Assembly (NCBI GenBank): GCA_016791145.1
Contig: JAEUNJ010000279.1
Location: 1 to 45,277, forward strand
Length of the DNA stretch: 45,277 nucleotides
DNA from: Rhodocyclaceae bacterium
Lineage (GTDB): Bacteria > Pseudomonadota > Gammaproteobacteria > Burkholderiales > Rhodocyclaceae
Direction of reading: 5' to 3'
Shown: positions 30,667 through 41,400 of the stretch, in pieces
How the letters are laid out: each line of letters starts with the position of its first letter
Position numbering within the stretch: the first letter of the stretch is position 1
Position numbers and translations under genes: made by a program
The notes under the pieces: model-generated
What the model was told of the DNA's origin: nothing
What the model saw: only the letters and a program-made list of their open reading frames with translations
The model's database searches: none

Positions 30667-31259
30667 CCGGAAGCTGCGGCGTCGACGAGGCGGGGCGCGG
30701 GCCGCTGGCCGGACCGGTGTTCGCCGCCGCGGTCATCCTGGATCCGGCCCGGCCGATTGCCGGCCTCGCGGATTCGAAGCGCCTGAGCGCGTCCCGGCGG
30801 GAGCGGCTCGCCGTGGAAATCCGGAGAAATGCCCGAGCCTGGGCCCTCGGCGTGGCGGACGTGGGGGAGATCGACGCCCTCAACATCCTCCAGGCCACCC
30901 TGCTGGCGATGCGACGCGCCATCGAAGGGCTCGGCGAGGCGCCCTCCGAAGTCCTGATCGACGGGAACCGTTTGCCGGAAGGGCTCTCCGCCCCTGCCCG
31001 TGCCATCGTGGGCGGCGACGCGCTGGTCGCCGAGATCTCGGCCGCCTCCATCCTGGCCAAGACCGCGCGGGACGCCGAGATGATGCGGCTGCACGTGCTC
31101 TACCCGCAATACGGATTGGATCGCCACATGGGCTACGGGACTCGGGAGCATCTCGCGGCCCTGCGGCGGCATGGTCCCGCCCCCTGCCACCGCAGGAGCT
31201 TCGCGCCGGTTCGGGAAGCCGCCCGGCGCGTCGCCGGCGGACCGTTCGAGGAGGTGTGA
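30663..31259 (+). CDS. rnhB: Ribonuclease HII
   Basis: Removes ribonucleotides from DNA and cleaves RNA in RNA/DNA hybrids. The product is 198 residues. Asp8 and Glu9 in [13 protein letters not shown], the [12 protein letters not shown] segment, EVLIDGN (third acidic residue) and [12 protein letters not shown] give all the usual motifs. It starts with GTG overlapping the lpxB stop, and is the last gene of the operon in this order. Confidence 0.97.
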   Translation: MTGSCGVDEAGRGPLAGPVFAAAVILDPARPIAGLADSKRLSASRRERLAVEIRRNARAWALGVADVGEIDALNILQATLLAMRRAIEGLGEAPSEVLIDGNRLPEGLSAPARAIVGGDALVAEISAASILAKTARDAEMMRLHVLYPQYGLDRHMGYGTREHLAALRRHGPAPCHRRSFAPVREAARRVAGGPFEEV

Positions 31260-31341
31260 ACGCGGCGGGCCGCCGCCCGGGAACGGTCTGCGGTCGTTGG
31301 CGGAACATCGCGGCGGCGGCCGTTGCCGAACACCGATCGCC

Positions 31342-31452
31342 CCTCCGGCCGGAATAGCGGTCGCGGCGGGGTTCCGTCTCCCTCGCCGCTGCCCCGCGCG
31401 GCGCGATCGCATTCCCGGACCCCGGGGAGCGAGATGACGTCCGGCCGGAGGG
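31342..31452. repeat. Perfect 13-bp inverted repeat enclosing 85 nt
   Basis: CCCTCCGGCCGGA at 31342-31354 and its exact reverse complement at 31440-31452. The enclosed DNA contains further self-complementary runs (GGACCCCGGGG). It could close a structured RNA or mark a small repeat element; there is no flanking duplication that would show an insertion. Confidence 0.55.
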
Positions 31453-31469
31453 AAAAAGGGCTGGCGCGG

Positions 31470-31498
31470 TTCCCACGGGGGGCCGGTCCGAATAATAT
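31470..31498 (+). promoter_or_regulatory. Putative promoter of the methyltransferase-TonB receptor unit
   Basis: TTCCCA (31470-31475), a 17-nt spacer and TAATAT (31493-31498) in a locally AT-rich island (AATAATATTG) within otherwise very GC-rich DNA. The start codon follows after ~65 nt. Confidence 0.45.
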
Positions 31499-31564
31499 TG
31501 GCATAGCGCGGCGGAGAGGCACGGTCACCGGAGGAAGTGACCGGCCCGCAGGGAGCCGCCGAAC

Positions 31565-32368
31565 GTGGAGAGTCGAACCGTGCGGGTGCGCCACCTGTCA
31601 TCCCGGGAAAACCCGGTCTACAAGCGATTGCGGTCCCTTCGGGAGGGCGGGCGCAGCGGGCGGGAATCCGGGCTGATGCTGCTGGAGGGTCCGCACCTGC
31701 TTTCGGCGGCCCTGGCCGCGGGCCAGCGGGCCGAACTCCTCGCCCTGCGCAAGACCTGGGAATCGGACGAGGAGATCCGCTCCCTGGTCGCAATGGCCGA
31801 CGCTCCGGAACTGGTCGTGATGGACGATTCCCTCTTCCGCGACCTGTCCGATCTCGTGAGTCCGCCGCGCCTGCTGGCGATCCTCGGAATCCCCGAGCGC
31901 CGCCAGGGCCCCGAGGCCGGCAACTGCGTCGTGCTCTGCGGGATCCAGGATCCCGGCAATGCCGGCACGATCCTGCGTTCCGCCGCCGCCGCCGGCATCG
32001 GCCAGGCCGTCTTCACGAAGGGGAGCGTGGCCGCCTGGTCGCCGAGGGTCCTGCGCGCTGGCCAGGGCGCCCATTTTGCCCTGCGCATCGTCGAGACCGC
32101 GGACCTGGCGGCGAGCCTCTCGGGTTACGCGGGCAGGATCGTCGCCACGGTGGCGCGCGGGGGCAGGCCCCCCTGGGCCATCGACCTGACGGGGCCGGTG
32201 GCCTGGTTGTTCGGCAGCGAGGGGGCGGGCCTGCCAGACGAGGCGACCCGCCTGGCGGACACCCTCGTGACCCTGCCCATGGCCGCGGCATCCGAATCAC
32301 TGAACGTCGCGGCAGCCGCCGCGGTGTGCTTTTTCGAGGCAGTTCGGCAAACAGAGGTATCGACATGA
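31565..32368 (+). CDS. TrmH/SpoU-family RNA 2'-O-methyltransferase
   Basis: A SPOUT methyltransferase of up to 267 residues that methylates a ribose in rRNA or tRNA using S-adenosylmethionine. The N-terminal substrate-binding part starts SSRENPVYKRLRSL. The knotted catalytic domain has motif 1 IQDPGNAGTILRSAAAAG, motif 2 WLFGSEGAGLP and motif 3 LPMAAASESLNVAAAAAV. The start is uncertain: GTG at 31565 or GTG at 31580, the latter with GGAG 9 nt upstream and closer to the conserved beginning. A gene of this family commonly follows rnhB in betaproteobacteria. Its stop overlaps the next gene's ATG (ATGA). Which nucleotide it modifies is unknown. Confidence 0.9.
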   Translation: MESRTVRVRHLSSRENPVYKRLRSLREGGRSGRESGLMLLEGPHLLSAALAAGQRAELLALRKTWESDEEIRSLVAMADAPELVVMDDSLFRDLSDLVSPPRLLAILGIPERRQGPEAGNCVVLCGIQDPGNAGTILRSAAAAGIGQAVFTKGSVAAWSPRVLRAGQGAHFALRIVETADLAASLSGYAGRIVATVARGGRPPWAIDLTGPVAWLFGSEGAGLPDEATRLADTLVTLPMAAASESLNVAAAAAVCFFEAVRQTEVST

Positions 32369-34404
32369 AGCGATGGATGGTGTTTTTCTGCGTGGCCGCG
32401 GCGGCCACCGCGGAGGTCGGATCGGCCTCCCAGGAACCCGTGGCGGGCGACGAGGCAGGGGAACTGCCGGTGGTGCTCTCCGCGTCCCGGCTGAACCAGC
32501 CGGCGGCGGAGGCCCCTGCCGCCATCTCGGTCATCGACCGGGAGACGATCGCCCTTACCGGGGCCCGGCAGGTGTCCGAACTCTTTCCCCTGATCCCCGG
32601 CTTCGTTGTCGGGCACCTGAGCGGCAATTCCCCGGTGGTGGCCTACCACGGCCTGTCCGATCCGTATTCCCGTCGCATGCAGGTCCTGGTGGACGGCGTG
32701 TCGATCTACAGCCCGCTCTACGGTGGCGTCGAATGGAGCGAATTGCCGATCGCCGTCGAGGACATCGACCGGATCGAGGTGGTGCGCGGACCGAACGCGG
32801 CGAGCTACGGGGCCAATGCCTTCCTGGGCACCGTCAACATCATTACCCGGGATCCGGCCACCGACCGGGGCCTGGGCCTGCGCGTGAACGCGGGGGAATC
32901 CGGGATCGGCGATACGTCATTCAGTGCGGCCGGGCACGGCGATGCCTGGCGCTACCGCATCTCGGCCGGCCAGCGGGCCGACAAGGGCTTCCCCGGATTG
33001 CCCGATTCCAGCCGCGTCAACTACGCGAACCTGCGTGCCCACCTGCGCCTCACCGACCAGGACGAGCTGTCGGTCATCCTGCGGCAAAGCGTCGGCGTCC
33101 TGGAGCAGGGTTATTACGACAACGCCGGCAACGGTCCCCGGCAGCGCGACACCGAGACGCGCACCTTGAATCTGCGCTGGACCCGCGCCTTGGGTCCGGA
33201 CGACGAGATCTGGGCGCAGTTTTCCTCCCAGCGGCGGCGCAATCAGGAGGCCCTGGACCTGGCAGCCTCGTGGCGGTCCCCGCTGCCGCCCAATCCGGTG
33301 TTTCCCTTCGCGATCCGGGTCAGTTCGGACTACGAGTCCCGGCGCGACGAGCTGGAATTCCAGCAGACCCTTCGCCTGGGTGCCGACCTGCGGGGCGTGT
33401 GGGGCGGCCAGTACCGGCGCGACGGGGTCCGCTCCAATCCCTATTTCCATCGCGAGGAATGGGTCAACTCGGACCTCTCGCGCCTGTTCGGCAATCTGGA
33501 ATGGAGCCCGCTGCGGGGAGTCCTCGTCCATGGGGGCGTCATGTTCGAGACCAATTCGATCACCGGTGGGTCCCTGTCGCCCCGTCTCTCCCTGAGCCTG
33601 ACGCCCGTCCCGGGCCACACGCTGCGTGCCGGCGCCTCGGTGGCCCGGCGCACGCCGACCCTGTTCGAGAGCCACGGCAACCAGTCCTTCGACATGCCGG
33701 CCTCCATCAGGGATTACCTGCGCTTCCTGCTCACCCTCCCGCTGCCGCCCCCGACCCGCGCCGCCATCGCCGGCTACCTGACGCGGCCCCTCTTCACCCG
33801 CTATCTCGCCTCCGGGAACGTGGGTGACGAGCGGGTGCTGTCCCGCGAGATCACGTACATCGGATCGCTGGCCGGGACCGGCACCCATTGGGAACTGCGC
33901 TGGTTCAGCGACCAGTTCAAGGGCATGGTGGCCCCCTACCGGGTGCCGTATTCGACGCCGTTCCAGTCGGACACGACGGACTTCGCGAACCGGGAATGGG
34001 TCCGCGAACACGGCCTGGAACTCTCCCTCAAGGCAAGACCCTGGGCAGGGGGGCACGTGCAGGTCGCGGCGTCCCGCAACATCATCGAATCGTCCTCCGC
34101 CGACGAGGCCGCCAGCGGCCCTGTCGGAACCTTCAGCGCCCTGGTCGGCCAGGAACTGCCGGGCGCAATGACGGCGGGCATCGGCTACCGCCGGACGGGC
34201 TCCTTCACCTGGCTCGGCACCGGCGGCACGGCCCTGCCTGCCTGGGATGCCTGGAATTTCCGGCTGGGGAGGAGATTCCAGTGGGGAGGCGAGCGGGTCG
34301 AACTGGCCTGGGTCACCCAGCATGCCCGAGGCCGGGAGTTGGAGATCGTCAATACCGTGCCCCGCCAGCGGGCCTCCTTCGTGCAGTTGCGCATCGGCCA
34401 CTGA
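32365..34404 (+). CDS. TonB-dependent outer membrane receptor
   Basis: The product is 679 residues. The signal peptide (MKRWMVFFCVAAAATAEVGSA) is followed by a TonB-box-like ELPVVLSASRL. Then comes the plug domain (ISVIDRETIALTGARQVSELF .. VLVDGVSIYSP .. IDRIEVVRGPNAASYGANAFLGTVNIITR, residues ~50-155) and a 22-strand barrel with alternating aromatic strands. The end is FVQLRIGH, without the usual terminal Phe. Such receptors import siderophores, cobalamin, metals or sugars with energy from TonB-ExbBD, none of which is in the window. The ligand is unknown. It is translationally coupled to the RNA methyltransferase (ATGA) and followed by a binding-protein gene. Confidence 0.92.
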   Translation: MKRWMVFFCVAAAATAEVGSASQEPVAGDEAGELPVVLSASRLNQPAAEAPAAISVIDRETIALTGARQVSELFPLIPGFVVGHLSGNSPVVAYHGLSDPYSRRMQVLVDGVSIYSPLYGGVEWSELPIAVEDIDRIEVVRGPNAASYGANAFLGTVNIITRDPATDRGLGLRVNAGESGIGDTSFSAAGHGDAWRYRISAGQRADKGFPGLPDSSRVNYANLRAHLRLTDQDELSVILRQSVGVLEQGYYDNAGNGPRQRDTETRTLNLRWTRALGPDDEIWAQFSSQRRRNQEALDLAASWRSPLPPNPVFPFAIRVSSDYESRRDELEFQQTLRLGADLRGVWGGQYRRDGVRSNPYFHREEWVNSDLSRLFGNLEWSPLRGVLVHGGVMFETNSITGGSLSPRLSLSLTPVPGHTLRAGASVARRTPTLFESHGNQSFDMPASIRDYLRFLLTLPLPPPTRAAIAGYLTRPLFTRYLASGNVGDERVLSREITYIGSLAGTGTHWELRWFSDQFKGMVAPYRVPYSTPFQSDTTDFANREWVREHGLELSLKARPWAGGHVQVAASRNIIESSSADEAASGPVGTFSALVGQELPGAMTAGIGYRRTGSFTWLGTGGTALPAWDAWNFRLGRRFQWGGERVELAWVTQHARGRELEIVNTVPRQRASFVQLRIGH

Positions 34405-34440
34405 AGGAGTCCTTCCGCCGCAGCCTCCGAGGCCCATTCC

Positions 34441-35358
34441 TTGCGCCATCGACGCCTGCTCCTGCGCAGCATCGCCGCGTCCCCGCTCCTTGCGTGGTCC
34501 GGCGGGCGGTCGATCGCCGAAGAGGCGAGAATCCTCGTCGTCGCCGACCAGGGGGCCGTCCATCGGGCGACGGCATCGGCCGTCGAGGTGGAACTCGGCC
34601 GGCTCGGGGTGCCCGGAGACCAGGTCGTGAGCGTGCCCGTGCAGGCGGGATTCCCCGCCGGCCATCCGCCGGCCGTGCAGGTGGCGGTCGGTGCCGGCGC
34701 CTTGCGGGCGGTGGCCGCCCGGCCGGGGAGTCCCCTGGTGGCGGTCCAGGTGAGCCGGATGCAGGTCGAGGCCATGTCCTGGCCCGGTCCGGGGAAGGCC
34801 CCCGAAGACCTGCTGGCCATCGTCACCGACCAGCCCCACGCGCGCTGGATGGCCCTCGCCGACCTGGTCCCGGTAGCCCGGCGCGGCGTCGGCGTCCTCC
34901 TCGGCCCGGGGACCCAGGGGACGCAGAAGTCCCTGGAGCGGGCGGCGGCGGAACGCAATCTGCCGTTCCACTGGGAGCAGGTCGGTGCGGAGAGCCAGAT
35001 CATCGCGGCCCTGGAACGGCTCCTGGCGAGGGTGGGCCTGCTCCTGGCGATTCCCGATCCGCTGGTGCATAACCGGCATACGGTCCAACCGATACTGCTC
35101 ACCGCCTACCGGGCCGGCTGTCCCCTGATCGGCTACTCCGAGTCCTACACCAACGCCGGCGCCGTCCTGTCCCTGCATTCCAGTCCGGACCAATTCGGCC
35201 GGCAAGCCGCCGAGGGGGTCTTCGCGGCCCTCAGGGGGCGTCCGGCCAGCGGCATCGTGAGCCCCCGGCAGTTCCGGGTGTCGGTCAACGCCACCGTCGC
35301 CCGATCCCTGGGCCTGCAACTGCCTGCCGCGCCGGAGATCGAGGAAAGACTGACCTGA
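34441..35358 (+). CDS. Exported ABC-transporter-type substrate-binding protein
   Basis: The product is 305 residues. The N-terminus looks like a signal peptide (basic RHRRLLLR, then hydrophobic SIAASPLLAW). The body alternates strands and helices in a two-lobed periplasmic-binding pattern, with VGAGALRAVAARPGSPLVAVQVSR, GVLLGPGTQGT and a late GCPLIGYSESYTNAGAVLSL. This resembles the ABC_sub_bind family, often found next to TonB receptors and sensor proteins rather than with a permease. The start is TTG at 34441, 36 nt after the receptor, with GAGG ~10 nt upstream; no better start is visible. No ATPase or permease is present, so it may be a sensor partner or feed a transporter elsewhere. Confidence 0.75.
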   Translation: MRHRRLLLRSIAASPLLAWSGGRSIAEEARILVVADQGAVHRATASAVEVELGRLGVPGDQVVSVPVQAGFPAGHPPAVQVAVGAGALRAVAARPGSPLVAVQVSRMQVEAMSWPGPGKAPEDLLAIVTDQPHARWMALADLVPVARRGVGVLLGPGTQGTQKSLERAAAERNLPFHWEQVGAESQIIAALERLLARVGLLLAIPDPLVHNRHTVQPILLTAYRAGCPLIGYSESYTNAGAVLSLHSSPDQFGRQAAEGVFAALRGRPASGIVSPRQFRVSVNATVARSLGLQLPAAPEIEERLT

Positions 35359-35411
35359 AGCGCATTGGCGGGGCACCGACGACCGGGCCTGTCAAGTGCC
35401 CGAACGGACCA

Positions 35412-35439
35412 TTGCGGGGCCTGACCGGGCAGATAGAAT
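35412..35439 (+). promoter_or_regulatory. Putative promoter of the giant RTX gene
   Basis: TTGCGG (35412-35417), a 16-nt spacer and TAGAAT (35434-35439). The expected transcription start (~35446) falls at the foot of a hairpin. The start codon is ~50 nt downstream. Confidence 0.45.
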
Positions 35440-35446
35440 GACCGGG

Positions 35447-35467
35447 GGATCGCCGTCGCGGCGATCC
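35447..35467 (+). promoter_or_regulatory. Inverted repeat at the start of the giant RTX transcript
   Basis: A perfect 8-bp stem GGATCGCC / GGCGATCC with a 5-nt loop, right at the predicted transcription start. It could be an operator overlapping +1 or a 5' RNA hairpin that stabilises a very long message. It is not a terminator, because no T-run follows. Confidence 0.45.
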
Positions 35468-35493
35468 GGCCGTGCCGCCTGGGAGCGACTGCC

Positions 35494-38400
35494 ATGTCCT
35501 TGATCCGGAACGATATCGACCTGTACGTCCTCGGCACTGACGGGGACGACCTGTTCGATGACCTGAACAATGCCCTCGCGCAGACCCTGCAGGGCGCCAA
35601 GGGCAACGACACCTACCTGGTCAAGGGAACGGCCGCGGACACGCTGCTGGAACTGCCTGGCCAGGGCGTGGATACGGTCGTCATCGACGGCGTGCCCGTC
35701 GCGGCGGGGAGTTACGCCCTGGGCGCCAACCTGGAAAACCTGGTGGTCCGGGTCGCCCACGGGGCGGACCGATTGTGGCTGGGCAACGACGGCGCCAACG
35801 CGATCACGCTCCAGGACAGCGCCGGAACACGGAACGACACCCTGGACGGCGGCGCCGGCAACGACACCCTGGCCGGGGGGCTGGGCGATGACGTCTACCT
35901 GGTGGATGCCGCCGGCGACCTGGTGGTGGAATCCGCCGCCGGGGGAGTGGACCTGGTGCAGTCCGCCGCGGCCACCTATACGCTGGGGAACAGCGTCGAA
36001 CAACTGGTCCTGGCGGGCAGCGGCAATTCCACTGGCATCGGCAACGGCCTGGACAACGTGATCACCGGTAATGCCGGCAACAACAGCCTGGACGGCGGGG
36101 CCGGCAACGACACGCTGGCTGGCGCCTTGGGCAACGACACCCTGCTGGGCGGTACGGGCGACGACCTGCTGGACGGTGGCGCCGGCAACGACAACCTCCA
36201 GGGCGGGGCAGGCAATGACAGCTACCGGATCGAGACGGCCGCGGACCTGATCACGGAGGCAGCCGGCGCGGGGCAGGATCGCGTGATCCTCGCCGACGCC
36301 GTGTCCGCTTACCTCCTTCCGGCCAACGTGGAGGACCTCTTCCTGGCCGACGAGGACGGCGCGCTGGGGGGCAAGTCGGGCACCGGGAACGGATCGGACA
36401 ACCTCATCGCCGGTACCGCCTTCGCGGACACGATGGACGGCGGGGCCGGCAACGATACCCTGCATGGCGCGGCCGGTGCCGATTCGATGACCGGCGGCGC
36501 CGGCAACGACGCCTTCGTGGTGGATGACCCGGGCGATGTCATCGGAGAGAAGGCGGGCGAGGGCACGGATACCGCCTATGCCACGGTCAATGCGCTGCTT
36601 GCCGCGAACGTGGAGAACCTGGTCCTCTCGGGAACCGATGATCTGATCGGCATCGGCAACGCCCTGGCCAACGTGCTCTCGGGCAACGCCGGCCACAACC
36701 TGATGACCGGTGGCGCGGGCAACGACACCCTGGCCGGCGGCGCTGGGGACGACACCCTGCAAGGGGGGGCGGGCGACGACAGCTACGATCTCGATTCCGC
36801 GGCCGATATGGTCGTGGAGCGCGCCGGCGAGGGGCGGGACACCGTCGCGTCCTCGGCGGACGTGGCCGCCGCGGCGAACGTCGAGAACCTGGTCCTGACC
36901 GGCACCGGAAGCATTCGTGGCGTTGGCAACCAGCTGGCCAACCAGATCACCGGCAACGGGGGCCACAACACCCTGGACGGGGGAGCCGGCAACGACACCC
37001 TGGCCGGCGGCGCGGGCAACGACACCTACGTGATCGACAGCGCCCAGGACGTAGTCACGGAGAACGCCGGCGCCGGCATCGACACGGTCATCCTGTCGGA
37101 GTACGGGGCCGCCAGTGGCTATGTGCTCGCCGCCAATCTGGAGCACCTGCGCATCGACTCCGGCGAGGGTCTCCTCTGGGGCAAGGGCAACGGGACGGAC
37201 AACGCGCTGACGGGCAATGCCGGGGCGAACCAGCTCGACGGCGACGCGGGCAATGACAGCCTCTATGGCGGTGCCGGCAACGACACGCTGCTGGGGGGCG
37301 CCGGCAATGACCTGCTCGAGGCCGGCACCGGCGCCGACGTGCTGCGCGGAGGCGCCGGCGACGACACCTACTTCATCAACAGCACGACGGACATCGTGGA
37401 TGAATCCACCGCCGCGGCGGGGGCAGGAATAGACACGGTCGTCTCGAACCTGCGCACCACGGATCTGACCGTGCGGGCGATCTTCTTCGGCACCCTCGGT
37501 GCCGGGGGAGGCAACGACGTCATCGAGAACGTCACGCTGGGCGCCGCCGGCGTAGACGCGAAGGGCAACGTCCTGGCCAACGTGATCCGCGGCAACGCCG
37601 GGGCCAACGTGCTGACCGGCGGGGACGGCAACGACACCTACTACGCGGACCTGAAGGACACGGTGGTCGAGGCGGCGGGCGCCCCCGCCGGCGTGGACAC
37701 GGTGGTGCTGGACGTGGGAGCCGCCAACGCCGGCCTGCCCCTCATCGTGCTGGACATGGCGACCCGGTACGCCAACGTGGAGAACCTGACCCTGCTGGGC
37801 ACGGGGAACTATGGCATCAACGGCACCGGGGTAGCCAACCTCCTGATCGGCAACGATGGCGACAATCTCCTGAACGGCCTGGGCGGGGCCGACGACCTGA
37901 GGGGCGGCAAGGGGAACGACGGATACCAGGTGGACAATGCGGGTGACAAGGTCACGGAGAATGCCGGGGAGGGCACGGACACCGTCTACAGCCAGATCTC
38001 CTACACGCTGGGCAACAACCTGGAGCACCTCTGGCTCACCGGCGCCGGCAGCCTCAGCGGAACCGGCAATGCCCTGGACAACCTGATCCGGGGGACCGCG
38101 GCCGGCAACGTGCTGACCGGCAATGACGGCAACGACAGCCTCCACGGCTACGACGGCAACGACAACCTGAGCGGCGGCAACGGCAACGACCTGCTGGACG
38201 GCGGTCCGGGCAGCGACACCCTCGCCGGCGGCGCCGGCGACGATACCTACGTGGTCTGGGATGCAGCCGCGATCACCGAGGCCGCCGGCCAGGGCAGCGA
38301 CACCATCGTCGTCAATGGGAACACCGCGTTCGCCACCAACGCCGCTCCCTACGTGCTGGGCGCGGCCCTGTCGGTGGAGGTCCTGGCCGCCGCCCCGGGG

Positions 38401-41400
38401 ACCGCGGCCGTCGGGCTCACCGGCAATGTCGGCGACAACCGCCTGGTCGGCAACGCGGGCAACAACCTGCTGACGGGCGGCGGCGGCAACGACAGTTTCG
38501 ACGGCAATGCCGGCGGCAACGACACCCTGGTCGGCGGGACGGGGAGCGACGGCTTCCGCTTCGACGGCGTCGCCAATTCCCTGGGCGGTGACACGATCGA
38601 CGGCGGCGGCGGGGCCGGCATCGACACCCTGTCCGCACTGCTGAACGGCGCATCCATCGGCAGTTCCCTGAGCGTGAGCCAGGTCGAGATACTGAGTCTC
38701 GTAACGACCGGCGGCGCCAGCAGCGTCGACTTCGCCAACGTGGCCACGTCGCCGATGACGCAGGTGAACGTAAGCGGCAGCGGGAACCTCTCCCTGGCCA
38801 ACGTCGCCGGCGGCGGCACCACGCCGCGCTTCAACCTGAGTGCCTTCACTGCGAACTTCAATGCCAATGTGCTGGCAACGGGGGCGGCGGACAATCTGGT
38901 CATCGGCCTGGACCGGATGAGCGGCGACATCACCTTCGATGCCGACATCGACGGGCTCCTGACCTTCGACCTGGTCGGCACGCCGACCGGCGGATTCAAC
39001 GTCGTCAACCGGGTGGGCGCGAGCCCCGACCTGGCGCTCACCGGCACCGGCAACGTGGACCTGGAGAACCTGGACCAGACCCAGCTCAATACGGCGACCC
39101 AGACCATCCTTCTGGACGGATTCACCGGCATCGCGAAACTGCGGGTCGCCGATGCGAGCGGCGGCGCCGACCTGATCCGGCTGCTGACCAATGGCAGCCT
39201 GGCGACCGTGGATACGGCGGGCATGGAGACGCTGGAAGTGGATACCGCCAGCGAGGGCGGGCTCAGCATCCTGAGCCTGACCCAGGCGACGGCCGGCACC
39301 GTCCGGGTCCTCGGCGCCCAGGACCTGGCCATCGCCACGATGAACGCCGCCACCTTCGATGCCAGCACCTATACGGGTTCGATGCTGCGCGCCACCAATG
39401 GGGCCAGCGGCGCCATCTGGAATTTCGGCAAGGCGGACGTGGCGGCGCGGGTCACCGGGGGCGGCGGCGCCGACACCTTCAACTTTGCCCTGGACGCCGG
39501 CACCCCGTCCCTGGACGGCAGCGACCGGATCGATGGCGGGGGCGGAACCGATATGGTCGCCGCCACCATCACCGGGCTCTCCGCCGCGGGACCGGGCGGA
39601 CTCCACTTCACCAGCATCGAGACGGTCAATTTCACCAACAACGGCACCGCCTCGGTCGACGCGTCGGACATGGGGCAGGCGAATGTCACCCTCGCCGGCA
39701 CGGCGACCGTGGATGCGGTCTTCGACACCAGCCTCTTCAACCTGGGCGGCAATCTCACGGCCACGGCCTATGCGGGGGACATCCTCGTCGAGGCCGCCAA
39801 CACCGGCAGCGGGCACAGCTACGCGCTCGGCACCGGCAACCATGCCCTCCACGGCTCCGGGGGAGGCGTTTCGGACAGCTTCGATTTCGGATCCTCCGTG
39901 TTCAACAACCTGGACCTGGTGGATGCCCGGGACCTGGGCGACGCCGATACCCTGACGGCGACCCTGGGCGGCGGCCTGACCCTGGTCACCGGCGCCCTGC
40001 ACATCCACGGCGTGGAGAGCCTGAGCTTCGAACTGACCGGCGACAACGTCATCGACGCCGCCGACGTCCGCCACGCGGTGAGCATCCAGTTCACCGATGC
40101 GGGCAGCAACGCCGGCACCCTCACCATGAGCGGCTTCGATGCCGACGGGCTGGTCGTCAACAAGGCGGCCACCCTGACGGCGGCGGCCGCGAAGCTGAAC
40201 CTGACCGGCGGTGCCGGCAACGACGATTTCACCGGCGGCAATGGCGCTTCCGGGCACGACACGCTGGACGGCGGAGGCGGCGACGATCTGCTGACCGGGC
40301 TCGCCGGGGCGGATAGCCTTGCCGGGTCGGCCGGCCACGACACCCTGGACGGGGGTGCCGGGGCCGACACCCTGGACGGCGGGGCCGGGGATGACCGCCT
40401 GGTGGGCGGCGCCGGGGCCGATTCCCTGGTCGGCGGCGCCGGGTTCGACACCCTCGATTATTCATCGGCGGCGGGCGCGGTCACCCTGTTCCTCGGCCTC
40501 GCGGGCACCAACAACGACGGTTCGGGGGCCAACGACGTGCTGGGCACGGGACTCGAGCAGGTCATCGGGGGCTCCGGCGGCGACGCCATCACGGTGGATA
40601 GCGGGGCGGGCACCGTCGCCGGGCGCGGCGACGACCCGTTCTGGCTCCTTGAAGGGCGGGGCGGCAACGACACGCTGACCGGCGGTGCCAACGCCACCGT
40701 CTCCAAGTACGGCTATTTCGTTCTGGCGAGCTATCAATCGGGCAATGCCGCCTACGTGAACCTGGGCGGCAGCGCCATCGCCGCCGATGCCATCGTGGTG
40801 GGCGGCACGGTGCTGAATCCCGCCATCGCCATGGGCGCCGGCTCCGGCTTCGCCACGGGTTCCGGGACCGACGTGCTGTCGAACATCGACGGGGTCCGCG
40901 GCTCGGCCTTCGCCGACGTGCTGGTGGGCGGCGGCGGCAGCACCAACGCGGTGGGCAACCTGGTGGAGACCTTCATCGGCGGCCAGGGCAACGACTTCAT
41001 CGCCGGCAGCCGCAACGCCGCCCTGAGCGGCATCGTGGACACCACGGATTTCGACCGGGCCGACTATGCCGGCGACGTGGCGGGAATCGTGGCCAGCACG
41101 GCGCTGGGCATGGCGACGGACGGCTGGGGAGGCACCGACACGCTGCGCGACATCAACATCCTGCGCGGTTCGGCCTTTGCCGACATCCTGGCGGGCCGCG
41201 ATACGAGCGGCGTCGGCGACCAGGATTTCGAAGCCTTCGAGGGCATGGGCGGCGACGATGAGATGAACGGGGGCCTCGGCTTCGACCGGGCCGAGTACCG
41301 CTATTCGCCGGCGGGGGTGGTGGCCAACCTGGGCACCGGCCTGGCCAGCGACGGCTGGGGGACCACCGACCACCTGAGCGGCTTCGAGGCCCTGCTGGGC

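Larger units (their letters stand above)
31260..31564. other. Non-coding gap between rnhB and the RNA methyltransferase
   Basis: About 300 nt with no convincing gene. It holds an imperfect direct repeat of ~22 nt (31290-31310 and 31316-31339, both of the form GCGGYCGTTG..CGAACA), a perfect 13-bp inverted repeat and, at its right end, a putative promoter. No T-tailed terminator for the long operon is visible. Confidence 0.5.

Noticed and set aside
35392..40338. Very long open frame (1648 codons) antisense to the giant RTX gene
   Set aside because: The GC-rich repeated codons (GGC, GCC, AAC, GAC, ACC) give almost no stop codons on the opposite strand. The translation is a Val/Ala/Gly/Gln repeat with no recognisable domain.
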